DNA of 64,000 nucleotides, from positions 186,001 through 250,000 of the forward strand of contig JAMPIV010008054.1 of assembly GCA_024509875.1 (NCBI GenBank). The letters run 5' to 3'. Positions within the stretch are counted from its first letter, which is position 1. The number at the start of each line of letters is the position of its first letter. This document shows, one piece after another, positions 1-10,899 of the stretch. Under the pieces are notes generated by a model, which saw only the letters and a program-made list of their open reading frames with translations, was not told where the DNA came from and did no database searches. The translations under genes and the position numbers were made by a program. The stretch comes from Oreohelix idahoensis (taxonomy: Eukaryota; Mollusca; Gastropoda; Stylommatophora; Oreohelicidae).

Positions 1-709
1 CGGAGACTCGAATGTCACATTCGACTAACCGAAATAAGGTCTCGTCTATAACAGAGGCTAGAATCTGTTGTTCTGTTAACGGGTATCTACACTTGGTATA
101 CGACGGTTTCAGGCTCGGGAAGGTGTCGCTCAGAAATCGACCGATTGCTCGATCGGTTCGTTTGAGGTGCTGCCACTCGCATTCCCATATTTCTATCAAG
201 TTGACATCACATTCGGTCTTCAAATAATCGCCAATTTCCCGCGTCTTTTCGTACAACTCAGTCAAGGGTTTCTTATTGACTGGATTAATGTCTCTACCAC
301 TGGTTAGTTGGCAGTTAGGATGTCCATGGAAAAGACAGCCATGAAACTGGTAGACAGTGAGAAACTCTTTGTCCCAGCCATCTACCCTAATGCGCCTATG
401 GCATAAAGACATTTCACGGCCGTTGAACTGGGTCTTCAAAGACACATTATTTTTTGTGCGATACCCAAGTCAACCAGTCGCGACACTGCACGGTGTATTT
501 ATGGACTTTTTGGTACCTGAAACATTCCTCCCTGTTTCTTCTAACGGGAAATCAGTGGGCATTTTTTGCATTAGCGCCCACAAATAAAGAGCGTTAGCGT
601 CATGACATTTAAGGCACTGAACCACTTTGCCGCTTCTAATGTGTGTTTTGTCTTATTCAGGAGACCTTTGAAATATTATTGACGGACCCCGAACTATATT
701 TTGTCCCAG
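1..709 (-). pseudogene. Polinton DNA polymerase B, palm-domain portion
   Basis: Reading leftward from 709, the minus strand encodes a polymerase-B segment containing DANALYLWALM near 620-590, which fits the Polinton palm signature. Further on is YQFHGCLFHGH near 330-295, which matches the conserved block between palm motifs of protein-primed PolB. One in-frame stop lies near 470. The family replicates element DNA from a terminal-protein primer. This piece continues the polymerase that starts at 4834. A LINE inserted at 710-2025 separates the two. The rest of the palm and thumb, including the YxDTD-type motif, would lie left of the window. Confidence 0.8.
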
Positions 710-722
710 AGTGTTATGTAAA
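710..722. repeat. Target-site duplication of LINE copy A, left
   Basis: The 13-bp sequence agtgttatgtaaa occurs here and again at 2013-2025, on either side of a 5'-truncated LINE. This marks target-primed insertion into the Polinton polymerase. Confidence 0.9.
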
Positions 723-2012
723 GTAAAATCTACTCTAGAATCCTAGAGCAGAGACTCCGACGCCTAGCTGAGCCACAATTGGATGAGGTCCAGTGCGGAT
801 TCCGAGCAAACCGAAGTACTCAAGACCTAATCTTCACACTCAGACAGCTGAGTAAAAAGGCCCTTGAGTATAGGAGTGAGATCCATCTTTGTTTCATAGA
901 TCTGGAAAAGGCGTTTGACAGGATCCCCTGGAGCAAACTTTGAGACTGTTTGGCAAGGAAGAATATTCCAGCACCTCTTATTCATGCTATACAGAGCTTC
1001 TACAAGTCTTGCAGAAATTATGTGAGGACAGCAAACCATAAGTCAGAAGAGTTCAGGACCACCACTGGTGTAAGACAAGGTGATATCCTGTCACCTTACC
1101 TCTTCATACTCCTTATGGACGATGTCATCAAGGCATGTAAGGAGAGAACAAGAAAGTATTCAGTGGGGTACTGGAAGATGAGACAGGTCTATATTTCGGA
1201 GCTGGCATTTGCTGATGATGTTGCCCTGATTGCTAAATCAGAGGCACATTTCCAATCCAACCTGCAAGTCTGGAAGGAAGAGCTGGAGAAGAGAGGGATG
1301 GTCATAAGCAGCTCTAAAACAAAATCCATGGTGATATCACGAGAAGAAAGAAAACATCAGATTAAGTTGGGAGAACAGGTCCTGGAGCAGGTCGACCACT
1401 TTAAATATCTCTAGCTATTATAGACCGAAAGGGAGGCATCAAAGAAGAGTTGGCCACTCGAAAAGCAGCGGCTGTGAGCCTTTTTCAGGCCATAAATTGA
1501 GGATTCCTCAGCAAGAAAGAGGTTGGTATAAAAACGAAGATGGCTGTATACCGCTCCACCTATGTCCCAGTCTTGACATATGGATGCGAGTCATGGGCAA
1601 TGACTACAACCCACAAAAGCCAGATCCAAACCTCAGAAATGAGGTATCTGAGGAAAGTGGTTGAAGTAACAAGAAGAGACATGGTCCGCAACCAGACGAT
1701 CCGTCAAGGCCTAAAATCCCACCCGCTGCAGACCCAAATAGAACAGTCCCGACTAAGATGGTTTGGCCATGTCTGCAGAATGGGAGAAGATCGGCTACCA
1801 CGACAAGCATGGGAAACAAAGAGCCAGGGATCCAGACCTCCACGACAACTCAGAGTCCGCTGGGAGGACAACATTAGACAATCTTTGAAGGACCGAGGAC
1901 TAGAATGGAACCAGGCCAGGAAGAAGACAGCTGATAGAATGGTCTGGCGCTCTCTCTTCCAAACGTCTACACCACACGGTAGAAGGGGAACGACTAAGTA
2001 AGTAAGTAAGTA
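723..2012 (+). mobile_element. RTE-like LINE copy A, 5'-truncated, inserted in Polinton polymerase
   Basis: About 1.29 kb of the 3' half of a LINE, collinear with copy B at about 12584-13858. It encodes reverse transcriptase from just before motif A (LCFIDLEKAFDRIPW near 890-930), through the second open segment at 950-1414 with GVRQGDILSP and the FADDVALIA catalytic motif (near 1210), to a C-terminal segment at 1540-2001 containing YGCESWAM and RWFGHVCRMGEDRLPRQAWE. Frameshifts or stops lie near 940 and 1415-1535. It ends in a taagtaagtaag tetranucleotide tail and has 13-bp target duplications. Clade assignment (RTE or a relative) is inferred from the C-terminal motif and the repeat tail. 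Confidence 0.9.
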
Positions 2013-2025
2013 AGTGTTATGTAAA
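2013..2025. repeat. Target-site duplication of LINE copy A, right
   Basis: Second copy of agtgttatgtaaa, directly after the taag tail. It matches 710-722 exactly. Confidence 0.9.
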
Positions 2026-4834
2026 TCTTGCTCCCGCTTCGAGCATAAAGAAAAAGATGTATATGACGGTAGCGTTTTGAAAAGGTATTTTAAGGTTACT
2101 CTTGGCACCGAAATAGCGTCTTTAAACATATCTACCCATAGACCCGCGTAAAGACTAACTTGTTGTTCTAAAGCGATTAAGAATAGCACGATGTCATTGT
2201 TATTATACCACGTCAGAAAATCGCGCAGTGTGGCCATGCGGTTATCGACCTACACCTTTTGACATTCAGCGTACTCGGCACTGGAAATGTTACAATTATT
2301 TTTAGGGACGAAAAAAAAGGCCAAGTGAGGTGGTAGGGTCACTTCGTTTAATTTGTCTAAATCGGTGATGTATTCGTAGCAGAAAAAGACCTTTAGTTTC
2401 TGTAACTTTATAGGCCGCGAGATACTTGCTATAACTGAAACCGGCGGCTAGGTAATTGATTATATCTAAAAATTGTAACTAGGGGGTGGCAATACACATA
2501 AAGTTATTGCTTCTTTTTACTAAATATTTAAACTCTTGGTCTAGAAAATACTTGATTAAGTAGGGTTTTATAACTTTTAGGTTATATTTCCCCGAGTTGA
2601 AACCTAAAACGGGCAGCTCTCGCAAATAATCTTCGAGTCTTTCGATGTGGCCCTCCAAATCACCCAGTTGAGTATAAACATCATCAAAACGCTCACGTAA
2701 GATGGCGTAAGCACTCTCGGCAATTCGGGTCAGATGGTCAACCATCCTATTGACCAAGTCTTGAGGATCGACTGTTGTGTTAAAGCAGACAGGCTCTTCC
2801 AACCCGGGGACGTTGGAAACCACCGAACAAGACAGAGGGACGTGTTTTGACAAAAAGGTAGTTACACTACCCCCGGTCCCCGTCCCTACAGAGGTGTCGA
2901 AAAAAAACATTCATAATTAAATGTCACCCTATATAGAAACACGAATTTTGTAACATCATCTATACCCTGCGCGGTAATTGATTCCCAAATGGTGTCCGGT
3001 GGGGTATAAACCCCAACCTTAAATATTTCTACACTGTTATCACCGGTACACGTTTTATCATGGCGCGCCAGTCGATAATAAGCCTGCCGTAATTTCCCAC
3101 ATTTGGGACAAGAAAAAGAGTTTGCCGCCCTATCTATATCAACTACGTACGTCAAATGATTTTTATACACTAAATGAAGCGACGTTTCTTTACAAATATC
3201 ACTACCTCTGAGTTTGGGGGTCAAGGTTTGTGCGTCGTCAAACTCGAATACATCAATATTTATTTTAAAACAGGCCTTTAATGCGGGAATGTGGGTTAAA
3301 TTCACGCCTGGAAAATCTATGAGGGAGTCTTTACCCTAATGTAATTGCCACTGTTTTAGGAGTCGCTGTGTCGTTTTATTAATACACCTAACATTCTCGT
3401 TTTTAAAGAGGACCAAGCATCTAAAAAAATAAAAGTTATCTGTGTAAGGTATATCACTACGAGCGTTCTTTTGTAATGTGTTAATACGTTTGTTGTCGGC
3501 GATGTATGGTGGGATATCTGCCAAAAAACACCCGACTGGATGTTCTTGGACGTGTTAAAGGTAAAAGGAGGTGGCAGGTATGGATTCGACATAATATTTT
3601 GTGTTGGATCTGTTTAACTGTGCGTTGTTAATAGTGTCGCTGTCGTGTAACTGTGAGACAAAAGAATTGAAATCTGTTACGTTATTAACAAGATGCTGGT
3701 TTTCCAAGGCACACGCGTTATTGTTTGAGGCGTGGTAGAAGCGGAGTTCGCGGGTTTCTCTATGTCGTAAAATGGAGTGGTGACAGTAATTAATTTTGAA
3801 TTGTTTTGTTTGTTCGTTAAATACGGGTCTGAGCAGGGAGCCCCAATCTATTGGTTGTGTGTTGTCTGGTCTGTGAAACAAGGTGAAGGTGAACAGTGTG
3901 TGTTGACGGCTGACCAGTTGTCAGTGTAGAGCTGTCTAACGTCAGAGGGTATGTCTCCTAAACTGTCATAGTCAGAGGACAGGCGAGGTTTTTTATTTGG
4001 TCCTTGGTGACCTTGCATTGGGCGTTTGTTTTGGGTCTGGACTGCAGTTGTTGAAGAGGGAATTGTTGATGAGGAAATTGGTGCACCCAAGGTAGATGGA
4101 ATTGGTGTCTGCTGATAGTAGTGCACCGAGGTGGCCGGCGCTCCTGATGATAGTGCATGTGGGTAGTGGGGAGTCGCTGTGAAGGGCCCTGATAGTGTGG
4201 TTGTAGTGGGGCCAGGTGATGCTGGTGATGAATATGTTTTAAAGGACGCGCCTGATGCAGATGCTGGTGAGGAAAACGAGGGAGTTTCCTGGACTGTTGC
4301 TGATGAAGAGGATGATGGTGTCTGCTGGTAGTGTTGAGCTGCTGTGGTGCCTGAGGGCGATGTTGGATTCTGTATTGTAGCTGGCATGGGGCCAGCTGTC
4401 AAACTCTTCATAGGGACAGAGGCGTGATGCTGCTGTTTGTGGACCCATAAGGTATCAGCTCTAATAAAGTTGGTTCCACAAAGCTCACAGGTAATCAGAT
4501 TCAGAGAGTGGACGGTCTTGCTGGGCCGTACTAGGACGTCACGCCGGGGGAACTTCTTCCAACAGCAGGCACAAACCAGGCTGTTTTGTACCACTGATGT
4601 GGTGTCTATGTCAGGTGTGTGCGAGGCTTCCGTAGATGAAACGGGCCCGTGTTTATTCTCTGTGTGGCGTTTCAGGTTAGCCGATAGTGTGAAAACTACA
4701 CCCCACAGAGAGCACTCGTGACGTTGGCGCCCATATATACTCTCAAAATGCCGAATTAGATTGCGTTCACGGGTGAAAACTCGCTCGCACTCCGAGCACA
4801 CATATCGCCGTCTCTCGGGTTGAGGTGAAGCCAT
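2026..4834 (-). pseudogene. Polinton DNA polymerase B, N-terminal zinc-finger and exonuclease portion
   Basis: The frame opens with MASPQPERRR at 4834. Degenerate C2H2 fingers follow (4834-4640, about residues 11-62), then a Ser/Thr/Pro-rich linker to about 3960, then a cysteine-rich domain (near 3130-3040, CPKCGK and RHDKTC) and the 3'-5' exonuclease region. VLGFNSGKYNLKVIK (about 2610-2570) is the ExoII block, and FLDIINYLAAGFSY (about 2470-2430) resembles the ExoIII block. DMFKDAISVP near 2130 is also typical of Polinton PolB. Damage includes frameshifts near 3850-3880, 2886-2910 and about 2480, and stops at 3555-3557 and 3336-3338. In the first fingers a zinc ligand is replaced by Trp (CSLW) and a histidine position reads Tyr. 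Length and domain order fit the fused C2H2-PolB proteins of invertebrate Polintons. Confidence 0.85.
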
Positions 4835-4837
4835 CTG

Positions 4838-5100
4838 TGAAAGAGAAAAATTTTTAAAAATTAGACACCCAAAATAAATAAATAAATAAATTAAACCAAA
4901 TAAATATTTTAAAAAAATAAAAATACATATGACAAAACTAATCAGTTAACCCAGACAAAACAGAAAAACTATTAGATAAGTAGAGAGCCAGATAGAGAGA
5001 AAGAGAGAAAAATTTAAAAAATTTAGACATCATTAAAAAAAAAAATACATGTAACAAAACTAATCAGTTAACCCAGAATTATAGACAAACTGACAGATAG
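4838..5100. repeat. Two tandem copies of an AT-rich unit upstream of polymerase
   Basis: Both halves contain aattt/aaaaaatt, then ttagacaycm, an A-run, aatacatrtracaaaacta and atcagttaacccaga (near 4945 and 5065). The unit is roughly 120-150 bp and diverged. Confidence 0.6.
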
Positions 5101-5819
5101 GGGAGTCTTTCACCAGTGTGGACTACTGACTCGGATCCTTATTTGTTATATGTTCCCTTTAGACACTGTAATATAGTCTTTTATTAACTTTTGCATTTAT
5201 GTCTGTGTGTCTATGAGATTTTTCTACACTCTTTTTTTTTCTTTGTGTTACCAAGTGAAAACAGACATGCCCCGACTCATCCCGCGTGCGTTGTAGCAAC
5301 TTGGACGCACTGCCAAGTTTTCATATTGATTTGGACCTCACGTCTTTATGTTTCACGAAAGATAAAAACTCGCCAAGTTTCAAGTTGTAATTTTCCGGGC
5401 AATTATTTCACTAGTTATGATTTGTAATCTCGTTTGTTTCTCTTTTGTTGGATGTAATTATGTTCACAAATTATTGATTTTGGCCCTCACGTCTTTGTTT
5501 TCAACTAAATTTGCAAGTACCACGCTCATTGTCTGGACTAAATATTAATCACACGGACAATTATTTCCCCGTATATCGGGTACAACAGCCAGCAGCTAAA
5601 TTTTAATTTGTCTAGCTGTTTTCGACTTATAATTATGGTGCTGTCGACTGTAGGTCGGATATGATTGCAGGTAAGGCTTGTAGGGCGCACGATCTATATA
5701 TCTCAGACACTTGTTGTAGACAAAGCAACTAGCTTTTTGTGTACAAGGCGTGGTTTCGTAGAGCAAAAATAGAAATAAGCAAAATTTATAGTTGACAGAT
5801 TATATTTTAACTTTTATCT

Positions 5820-6440
5820 TCCTAACGAAAATTTAAAAAAAAACACGAATACAACCAAACAGACAAAAAGCCGAGTTTATATTTTGGTTAAAACAGAGAA
5901 AGGATATTTAGAAATAAAAATTTTGCATAGGATATTTTTATTTAAAATTACGTGTTAAGAAATACTCCTACCGAAAAAATAAAAGACACAAACACACTGA
6001 TAAAAATCCGAGTTTATATTTTTTAAACATAAGGAAATGATATTTAGAAATAAAAACTTTGCATAGGTTATATATTTTAAATGACTGCGAGTATTAGTGA
6101 CTCGTATCTTGCTTGCGAAAAAAAAAATAATTTTTTTCACAGTCTCTGACTTTTAAGAAAACTTAGCGAAAAATTACAGACACAGACAAAGACAAGGACA
6201 GACACACGGGGACAAACAAACATATAAAAAACCAAAGATTATATTTTTTTAAATAGAGAAAAGATATTTAGAAATAAGACTGCGTAGGATAAAAAAAAAA
6301 TTTGGCTATATTTTCTAAATGACTGCGAATTTTAGTGAGTCATATCTTGCTTGTGAAATTAAAAAAATTTAGGGTATGTTTTAACTTTTAACTTCCTACC
6401 AGAAAAAAATTAAGACACGAATACCGAAAAAATAAAACAC
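5820..6440. repeat. Three degenerate tandem copies of a ~200-250 bp AT-rich unit
   Basis: Each copy has gatatttagaaataaaa or gatatttagaaataaga followed by a tgcataggata/ctgcgtaggata segment. Two copies add aaatgactgcgartwttagtgastc and tcttgctt (near 6080 and 6318). The copies also share gacacraatacaaac-like stretches. Confidence 0.6.
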
Positions 6441-7299
6441 GAATACAAACACAGATATATAAAAGAATTAGCATACCATATACGCTTGGTTGTAAGATTG
6501 AAGTGGCTGATCTCAGAAGGTTGTTTCTTTGTCTTCAACGGCTTGTCTTTGTTCCTCGAGGTCTTTCACAGAAGACGTGTGTCTTTGTCTCTGGGCGTCT
6601 ATTGAATGATAGGGGTAAAACATTTTCTATCATTTTTAAGAAAACAAAATTCTCTGTCAAAAACGGACTGCGCATACGCGTGCACGCGCAATCTTTCACA
6701 CGCGGATTTCTTCACTTTGTCACACATTTTACGTTTGTGAGGCACGAAACACCGTCAGTGTCGATTATATAATTACGTTCACCTTTTTGTTGCATCACTT
6801 CGTGCAACTTCACACAAAATACGTCGTGCCAGATAAAACCTACGAAGTTTCTTTAAGATAATTGAGATAATTATTTGTTGGAGGTTCAGGTGGTGGTGAG
6901 GCCAGAAAATTAGTTAATTGCGTGTTAAGAATGAAAGGCTATCGAACGGTAAAAAGTTGAACAAAGGGGGACATTCACCAAAACTAGATGTCAAATAGAG
7001 ATGCGATTTTGTTTGTTCGTTTGTTAGTGTGTCAGTGTGACACTGTTTGTTAGTGTGACGCTGGTGTATATAAAAATATATATTCAGTGAAAAAGAAACG
7101 GGTAACACTTTATTGTAAAAAAATGATCAGTAATATTTTACATTAAACCAAAAAGCTTTTTATATTAAACGCTATCTTTAAAAAAAACAAATGCTATCTT
7201 TAAAAAGCAAATGGGATTAACCAAACAACCGAGTGTGATACTATTTTTGTTGTGAATGACAACAATTTCACGGAAATGAGTAACGATTTTTAGCTCGTG

Positions 7300-7535
7300 G
7301 CTGGGTTTACACATATAGGGGTTTACACAAAGAGGGGTTCTCACGTTGTGTAGTTGAAAACCACCAAACTTGGGTGTTTTGTTCGTTGTTGGGTTTACAC
7401 CAAGAGAGGTTTGCACAAAGAGGGGTTCTCACGTTGTGTAGCTTAAAACCACCAGACTTGGGTGTTTTGCTCGAGGGTGTGTTTACACCAATAAGGGTTT
7501 ACACCTAGAGGGATTCTCACGTTGTTGAAAACAAT
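7300..7535. repeat. Three tandem ~85-90 bp repeats just upstream of the ATPase
   Basis: Each unit reads roughly gtttacac, then gaggggttctcacgttgt, then gtgtag and ttgaaaaccacc, then acttgggtgttttg. Units begin near 7304, 7393 and 7477, and the third is shortened. The position directly upstream of the late-gene block suggests a regulatory role, which is inference only. Confidence 0.7.
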
Positions 7536-7574
7536 AAAATAACTGCATATGAGTGTAATTTATCATTACTAGCC

Positions 7575-8189
7575 ATGGATCCCAGGTGGCAACATCCCTT
7601 TACAGCCCTGATAGCTTGACCGATCGGTAGTGGGAAAACTATTTTTGTACAACGGTTCCTGCAACATATCCGGGAAATGATGGCCCCTGCCCCTGATGAA
7701 GTTATATGGTGTTATAAAGAAGGGCAGTCCATGTATAATTCGATGACCGGAGTCCAGTTTATTGAAGGACTGCCGGACATGGACCAGTGGTCAGGTGATA
7801 AGAAACGCCTGCTTGTTATAGATGATCTGATTAGTGAGACGGATGATAGAATAACTAAACTATTCACGAAGGGCAGCCACCATCGTAATATTAGCGTGAT
7901 CTACATCGTGCAAAATCTGTTTGGCAAAAACAAAGAGCAAAGAGCCATTAGCTTGAATTCTCATTATATAGTGCTTTTCAAAAACCCCAGAGATGTGTCG
8001 CAAATTATGAATCTAGCCAAGCAGATGTACCCAGGTTGTACTGCCTATGTCCAAGAAAGTTTTAAAGACGCGACGGCAGCCTCACACGGTTATTTGCTAA
8101 TCGACCTGCGCCAGGCAACACCGGATGCTTTGAGATTGCGTAGTCATATATTTCCCCAAGAACAACAAGTCGTTTACGTTCCCAAATAA
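7575..8189 (+). pseudogene. Polinton packaging ATPase (FtsK/HerA type, A32-like)
   Basis: About 204 codons, the expected size for the Polinton genome-packaging ATPase, which pumps DNA into the capsid. The start at 7575 (MDPRWQHPF) is the conserved opening of the family. A P-loop follows at codons 15-20 (GSGKT), but TGA at 7617-7619 replaces a residue in the loop just before it. The Walker B stretch RLLVIDDLI (near 7805-7830) ends in the expected acidic pair. QNLF near 7913-7924 and SLNSHYIVLFKNPRD (near 7950-7995) are further family blocks. From 7620 on the frame is open. It is the first gene of the rightward block and is followed after 4 bp by the next. Confidence 0.88.
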
Positions 8190-8193
8190 CGAG

Positions 8194-8515
8194 ATGGGGG
8201 AGAAGGTGAAACGCTATGCCAAAATGTTTAAATGTTTGGGTAGTGCCAAACTCCCAGCCATCAAGGCTGTTATGAAAACAGCGTCCCCCGACCTCATACG
8301 AACACTCTGCGAATGTTGTCACAACGTATTAAAAGGTATCGTTACACTTACCCCGCTCAGAAGAGCCGTATGCGTCGTTACAAAACCACACTAAGAGCGC
8401 TCACCCACAAGAAATTGTTGCTCAAAAGACGGAAACAATTTTACAAAACGGCGGTTTCTTGGGTGCGATGTTAACCCCAAAGCTAGCTGTGTTAAAAGGT
8501 GTCTTAGGTGTGTAA
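8194..8515 (+). pseudogene. Polinton small basic late protein (PX-like)
   Basis: Begins MGEKVKRYAKMFKCLG at 8194, 4 bp after the ATPase stop. Then come ECCHNVLKG (near 8310) and, in another frame, a very basic stretch rich in Arg and Lys (8352-8440). A C-terminal GGFLGAML (near 8450-8475) in a third frame ends at TAA 8513-8515. So two frameshifts, near 8345 and 8438, break a protein of about 105 residues. Small basic proteins with a glycine-rich hydrophobic tail of this pattern recur in animal Polintons. A DNA-condensing core role like adenovirus pX is suggested but unproven. Confidence 0.65.
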
Positions 8516-8532
8516 AAAAGATAGCCAAGAAA

Positions 8533-8867
8533 ATGATTTTGATGGACCCTCGTTTGTTAGTCTCTAAACTCTTATAGAACCCCCGATGCTCTAAGAGATA
8601 ACCTAGGGGAATTGGACAGTCAAATGCAACTAGCCTTGGATCAAGAAGATTTACCGGTGGGTGACAAAGCTAGATTATATCAGCGAACACTGCAGCGCTG
8701 TTTGACTCGACTAAAGCATTGCAGTCACGTATCTCTAGGCATTGTGGACATTAAACAACAAACACCATTACAATCTACCGACCAGCCAGGTTCACCAACT
8801 GTACTTAAAGACGTGGTCGTGGACACAATTCTTCAGTTCCCGACCGAACAATGCACACCCGCTAAGA
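8533..8867 (+). pseudogene. Polinton late protein, truncated and joined to integrase
   Basis: Starts MILMDPRLL at 8533. The frame shifts near 8575 to one that reads LDSQMQLALDQEDLP and KARLYQRTLQRCLT (8605-8710). This pattern, a DPRLL start followed by a QRxL helix, recurs in a conserved but functionally unknown protein of animal Polintons. The usual C-terminal half is missing. Around 8868 the reading frame runs straight into integrase sequence, so the open stretch 8612-9193 is an artificial chimera created by deletion. Confidence 0.55.
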
Positions 8868-9486
8868 GTAATCGAGGGTGTACATTTCTTCACTCGGAGA
8901 ATGAGAATACCAAGGCAGCTATAGTGAAAAGATTTAATCAGACCTTAAAAGGCAAAATGTGGCGTTACTTTACCAAAACCAACAGGCTTCAATACGTCGA
9001 CGGGATAAAGCCACTGATCCGCAACTACAATTATTCGTATCATCGGAGTATTCGGATGGCGCCATCGCAAGTTAACCTGATCAATCAAGAAGAGGTGTGC
9101 ATACGTTGTATTCGACCCCTGACGACACCGGAAGAAAAGTCTATTTTAAAGAAGGTGATCGCGTGCGGCTCGCGCAAGAAGGACAAACTTTAAATATGTT
9201 TTATACGCCGTCGTGGACAGAAGAACTGTTCACAGTCAGTCGACTAAACCAGACAGGTCCTGTCACGTTCTTGCCTAAAGACGATAGTGGGGAGGAATTG
9301 AAAGGGTCTTTTTACCAAGAAGAGCTGCAGCGGGTCAGTGACAAAATAGTTTATCGAATCGAGGCCATTTTGCAAGATCGACGAGGTGTCAGGGGTGTTA
9401 AAGAGTATTTAGTCAAATAGTTCGGTTCTAACTCATCATTCAACATCTGGATTTCCTCCAAACAACTAGCGAGATATCGAGACTGA
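8868..9486 (+). pseudogene. Polinton integrase, C-terminal remnant with chromodomain
   Basis: Only the end of the retrovirus-like integrase survives: the block around the third catalytic acid (ENENTKAAIVKRFNQTLKG, near 8905-8950), then the helical YNYSYHRSI segment. After a frameshift near 9096 comes the SH3-like part with WTEELFTVSRL (near 9215-9245). A chromodomain follows, from YRIEAIL to KEYLVK, with TAG at 9418-9420 inside it, and the frame ends at 9484-9486. The zinc-binding domain and first two catalytic Asp residues are absent. In this family the chromodomain helps target integration. The missing part was lost by a deletion that joined it to the upstream gene. Confidence 0.85.
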
Positions 9487-9748
9487 TAGAGATAGAAGAA
9501 GTGAGCACCCCAGTTTTGCGGTCACCCACTACCAAGGCCAAGAGAACCTCGTTCTGGCCTTTTTTAGGAAACTAGTCCCGCTGTTAGAGATCGTTTTCAT
9601 CTTTCAGATGATCGTTATATATGTCGTCATCGGGGTCTCGTTATTCAATCTGAGTTGGAGCAACGCCACGGACCCTGACGACAAGTTTTGGATCGCCTTA
9701 ATGAGAAGTTCTCTGGGTTACATGCTACCTAACCCTAAGATAGGATGA
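9470..9748 (+). pseudogene. Polinton small membrane protein
   Basis: An open frame without an ATG near its beginning; the start codon appears lost. It encodes a hydrophobic segment from about 9585 (LLEIVFIFQMIVIYVVIGV) and a conserved-looking tail WIALMRSSLGYMLPNPK ending at TGA 9746-9748. A protein with one transmembrane helix and a YMLPNPK-like C-terminus recurs in animal Polintons; its job is unknown. Its stop overlaps the next start codon as ATGA at 9745-9748, typical of tightly packed late genes. Confidence 0.65.
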
Positions 9749-10506
9749 GTTTTTACGTGACTTTACCACGCAATGCCTCGATCAAAATACCCGAACAATA
9801 ATGCCGGTCACTTTTTCGTCAAATTGGCACAGACTATAAAATTGACTTCACGGTACGAGGTTGGTTTGGTTGAGATTCAATTCCCCAAAAGTTATTTTAA
9901 CGTGCTAGAGGATGAAGTATGGATACATTACTTCCCAAACAAAGACGGGGAAAAAACGCCTGTAGTACTCACGTTGCCCGCCGGTCTATACCATTCACCC
10001 GACACGCTTATCGACGAGTTGAATCGGTTGCTTTTAGGCACGGATGTGAATGAAAAAGCACGAATTAGAATCCATTTTAACAATAATAAGGCTACAATAA
10101 ATCTGTAGGAAACGGGGCGGAAGTTAGAATTAGCGAGACGTTGAAACACATGTTAGGCTTGCCTGTCACGATCGCCACAGACGTCGACCCAATACTACGA
10201 GGAGAGACTGAAGTACAAATGGATAGCGACATGAAAAATGTATACGTGTACTGCAACCTCATAGCGGCGAGACCGGTTGGGGATGCCTCTGTCCCTTTGT
10301 TACGGATTGTCCCTATTTTGGACAGGACTACCGCTTGGCTTTTTAGGATTTACGACAAACCGCACTTCGTACCCCTGAGTCGTTTTTCTTTTGACACCGT
10401 GGAAATACTTTTAACTAATGACCAGGGTAAGACTATCCCATTCACTAGCGGAGCTTCGGTGTTGACGCTACATTTCCGAACTCACAGACGGTTTGATTTT
10501 GAATAG
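9745..10506 (+). pseudogene. Polinton penton-like minor capsid protein
   Basis: The ATG at 9745 opens MSFYVTLPRNAS, the usual start of this family. A frameshift near 9785 leads to the 9773-10108 frame (SRYEVGLVEIQFPKSY near 9860). A second near 10100 leads to the 10141-10506 frame, which ends HRRFDFE. The gene spans 254 codons. In Polintons this single-jelly-roll protein is predicted to occupy capsid vertices next to the double-jelly-roll major capsid protein. The many beta-strand-like segments and the position between membrane protein and capsid genes support the call. Confidence 0.82.
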
Positions 10507-10703
10507 AAGAAAAAATGGTTAGACACGTACCAATACGACGAAACCTAAGATATGTACGAGGAGTTTTACTGCAATCAAGCTGGACACGGGATGCCAGTGT
10601 TTATCGGAGGTAGAAGTCAAAGAGGACATGGCTTAGGTAGTTTTTTTCAGTGGGCTCGGTCGTATGATTCTCCCGTGGTTAAAAACTGGAGGTAAAGCTT
10701 TAC
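10507..10703 (+). pseudogene. Gly-rich Polinton late protein, first part
   Basis: ATG at 10552 opens MYEEFYCNQAGHGMP, followed by FIGG and QRGHGLGSFF (10590-10640). This is a pattern I associate with a conserved Polinton late protein placed just before the major capsid gene. The frame slips by one base near 10680. A LINE then interrupts the gene at 10704, and the remainder is at 13859-14092. The role is unknown; a membrane-active or core protein similar to adenovirus pVI or pX is possible but is inference. Confidence 0.6.
10691..10703. repeat. Target-site duplication of LINE copy B, left
   Basis: ggtaaagctttac here equals 13859-13871 exactly, 13 bp, bracketing the LINE. Confidence 0.92.
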
Positions 10704-10899
10704 ATCTCCGCCTACGCCGGTCCCAAGCCCGGATGAAAAAGAAGGAGGGCGGCCTGCATGGAGGCTGTAAGGAGGCAGCCCCTCCACCATGCAAAGGCAC
10801 ATCAGGCCAATCACCTGTTTGCCTTAAACTATGATTACAAGTAATATAAGAGAGAAAACCGGACTGATTCTAAAAGCGACGAACTGGAACGGACTACGG

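Larger units (their letters stand above)
4835..7574. other. Divergent Polinton intergenic region, AT-rich, with three tandem-repeat blocks
   Basis: This 2.7 kb lies between the leftward polymerase and the rightward ATPase. No conserved protein is recognisable; open frames such as 6503-6772 have no family resemblance. It holds three repeat blocks, listed separately. The layout fits a shared promoter or replication-control region for both transcription units, but that is inference. Confidence 0.5.

Noticed and set aside
1604..2237. Minus-strand open frames of 79 and 177 codons
   Set aside because: Antisense to the LINE RT and, in 2030-2237, partly the Polinton polymerase in its correct frame; the 177-codon frame is a chance fusion across the LINE boundary.
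6503..6772. 89-codon open frame between Polinton polymerase and ATPase
   Set aside because: No family resemblance, unremarkable composition for the region; likely chance.
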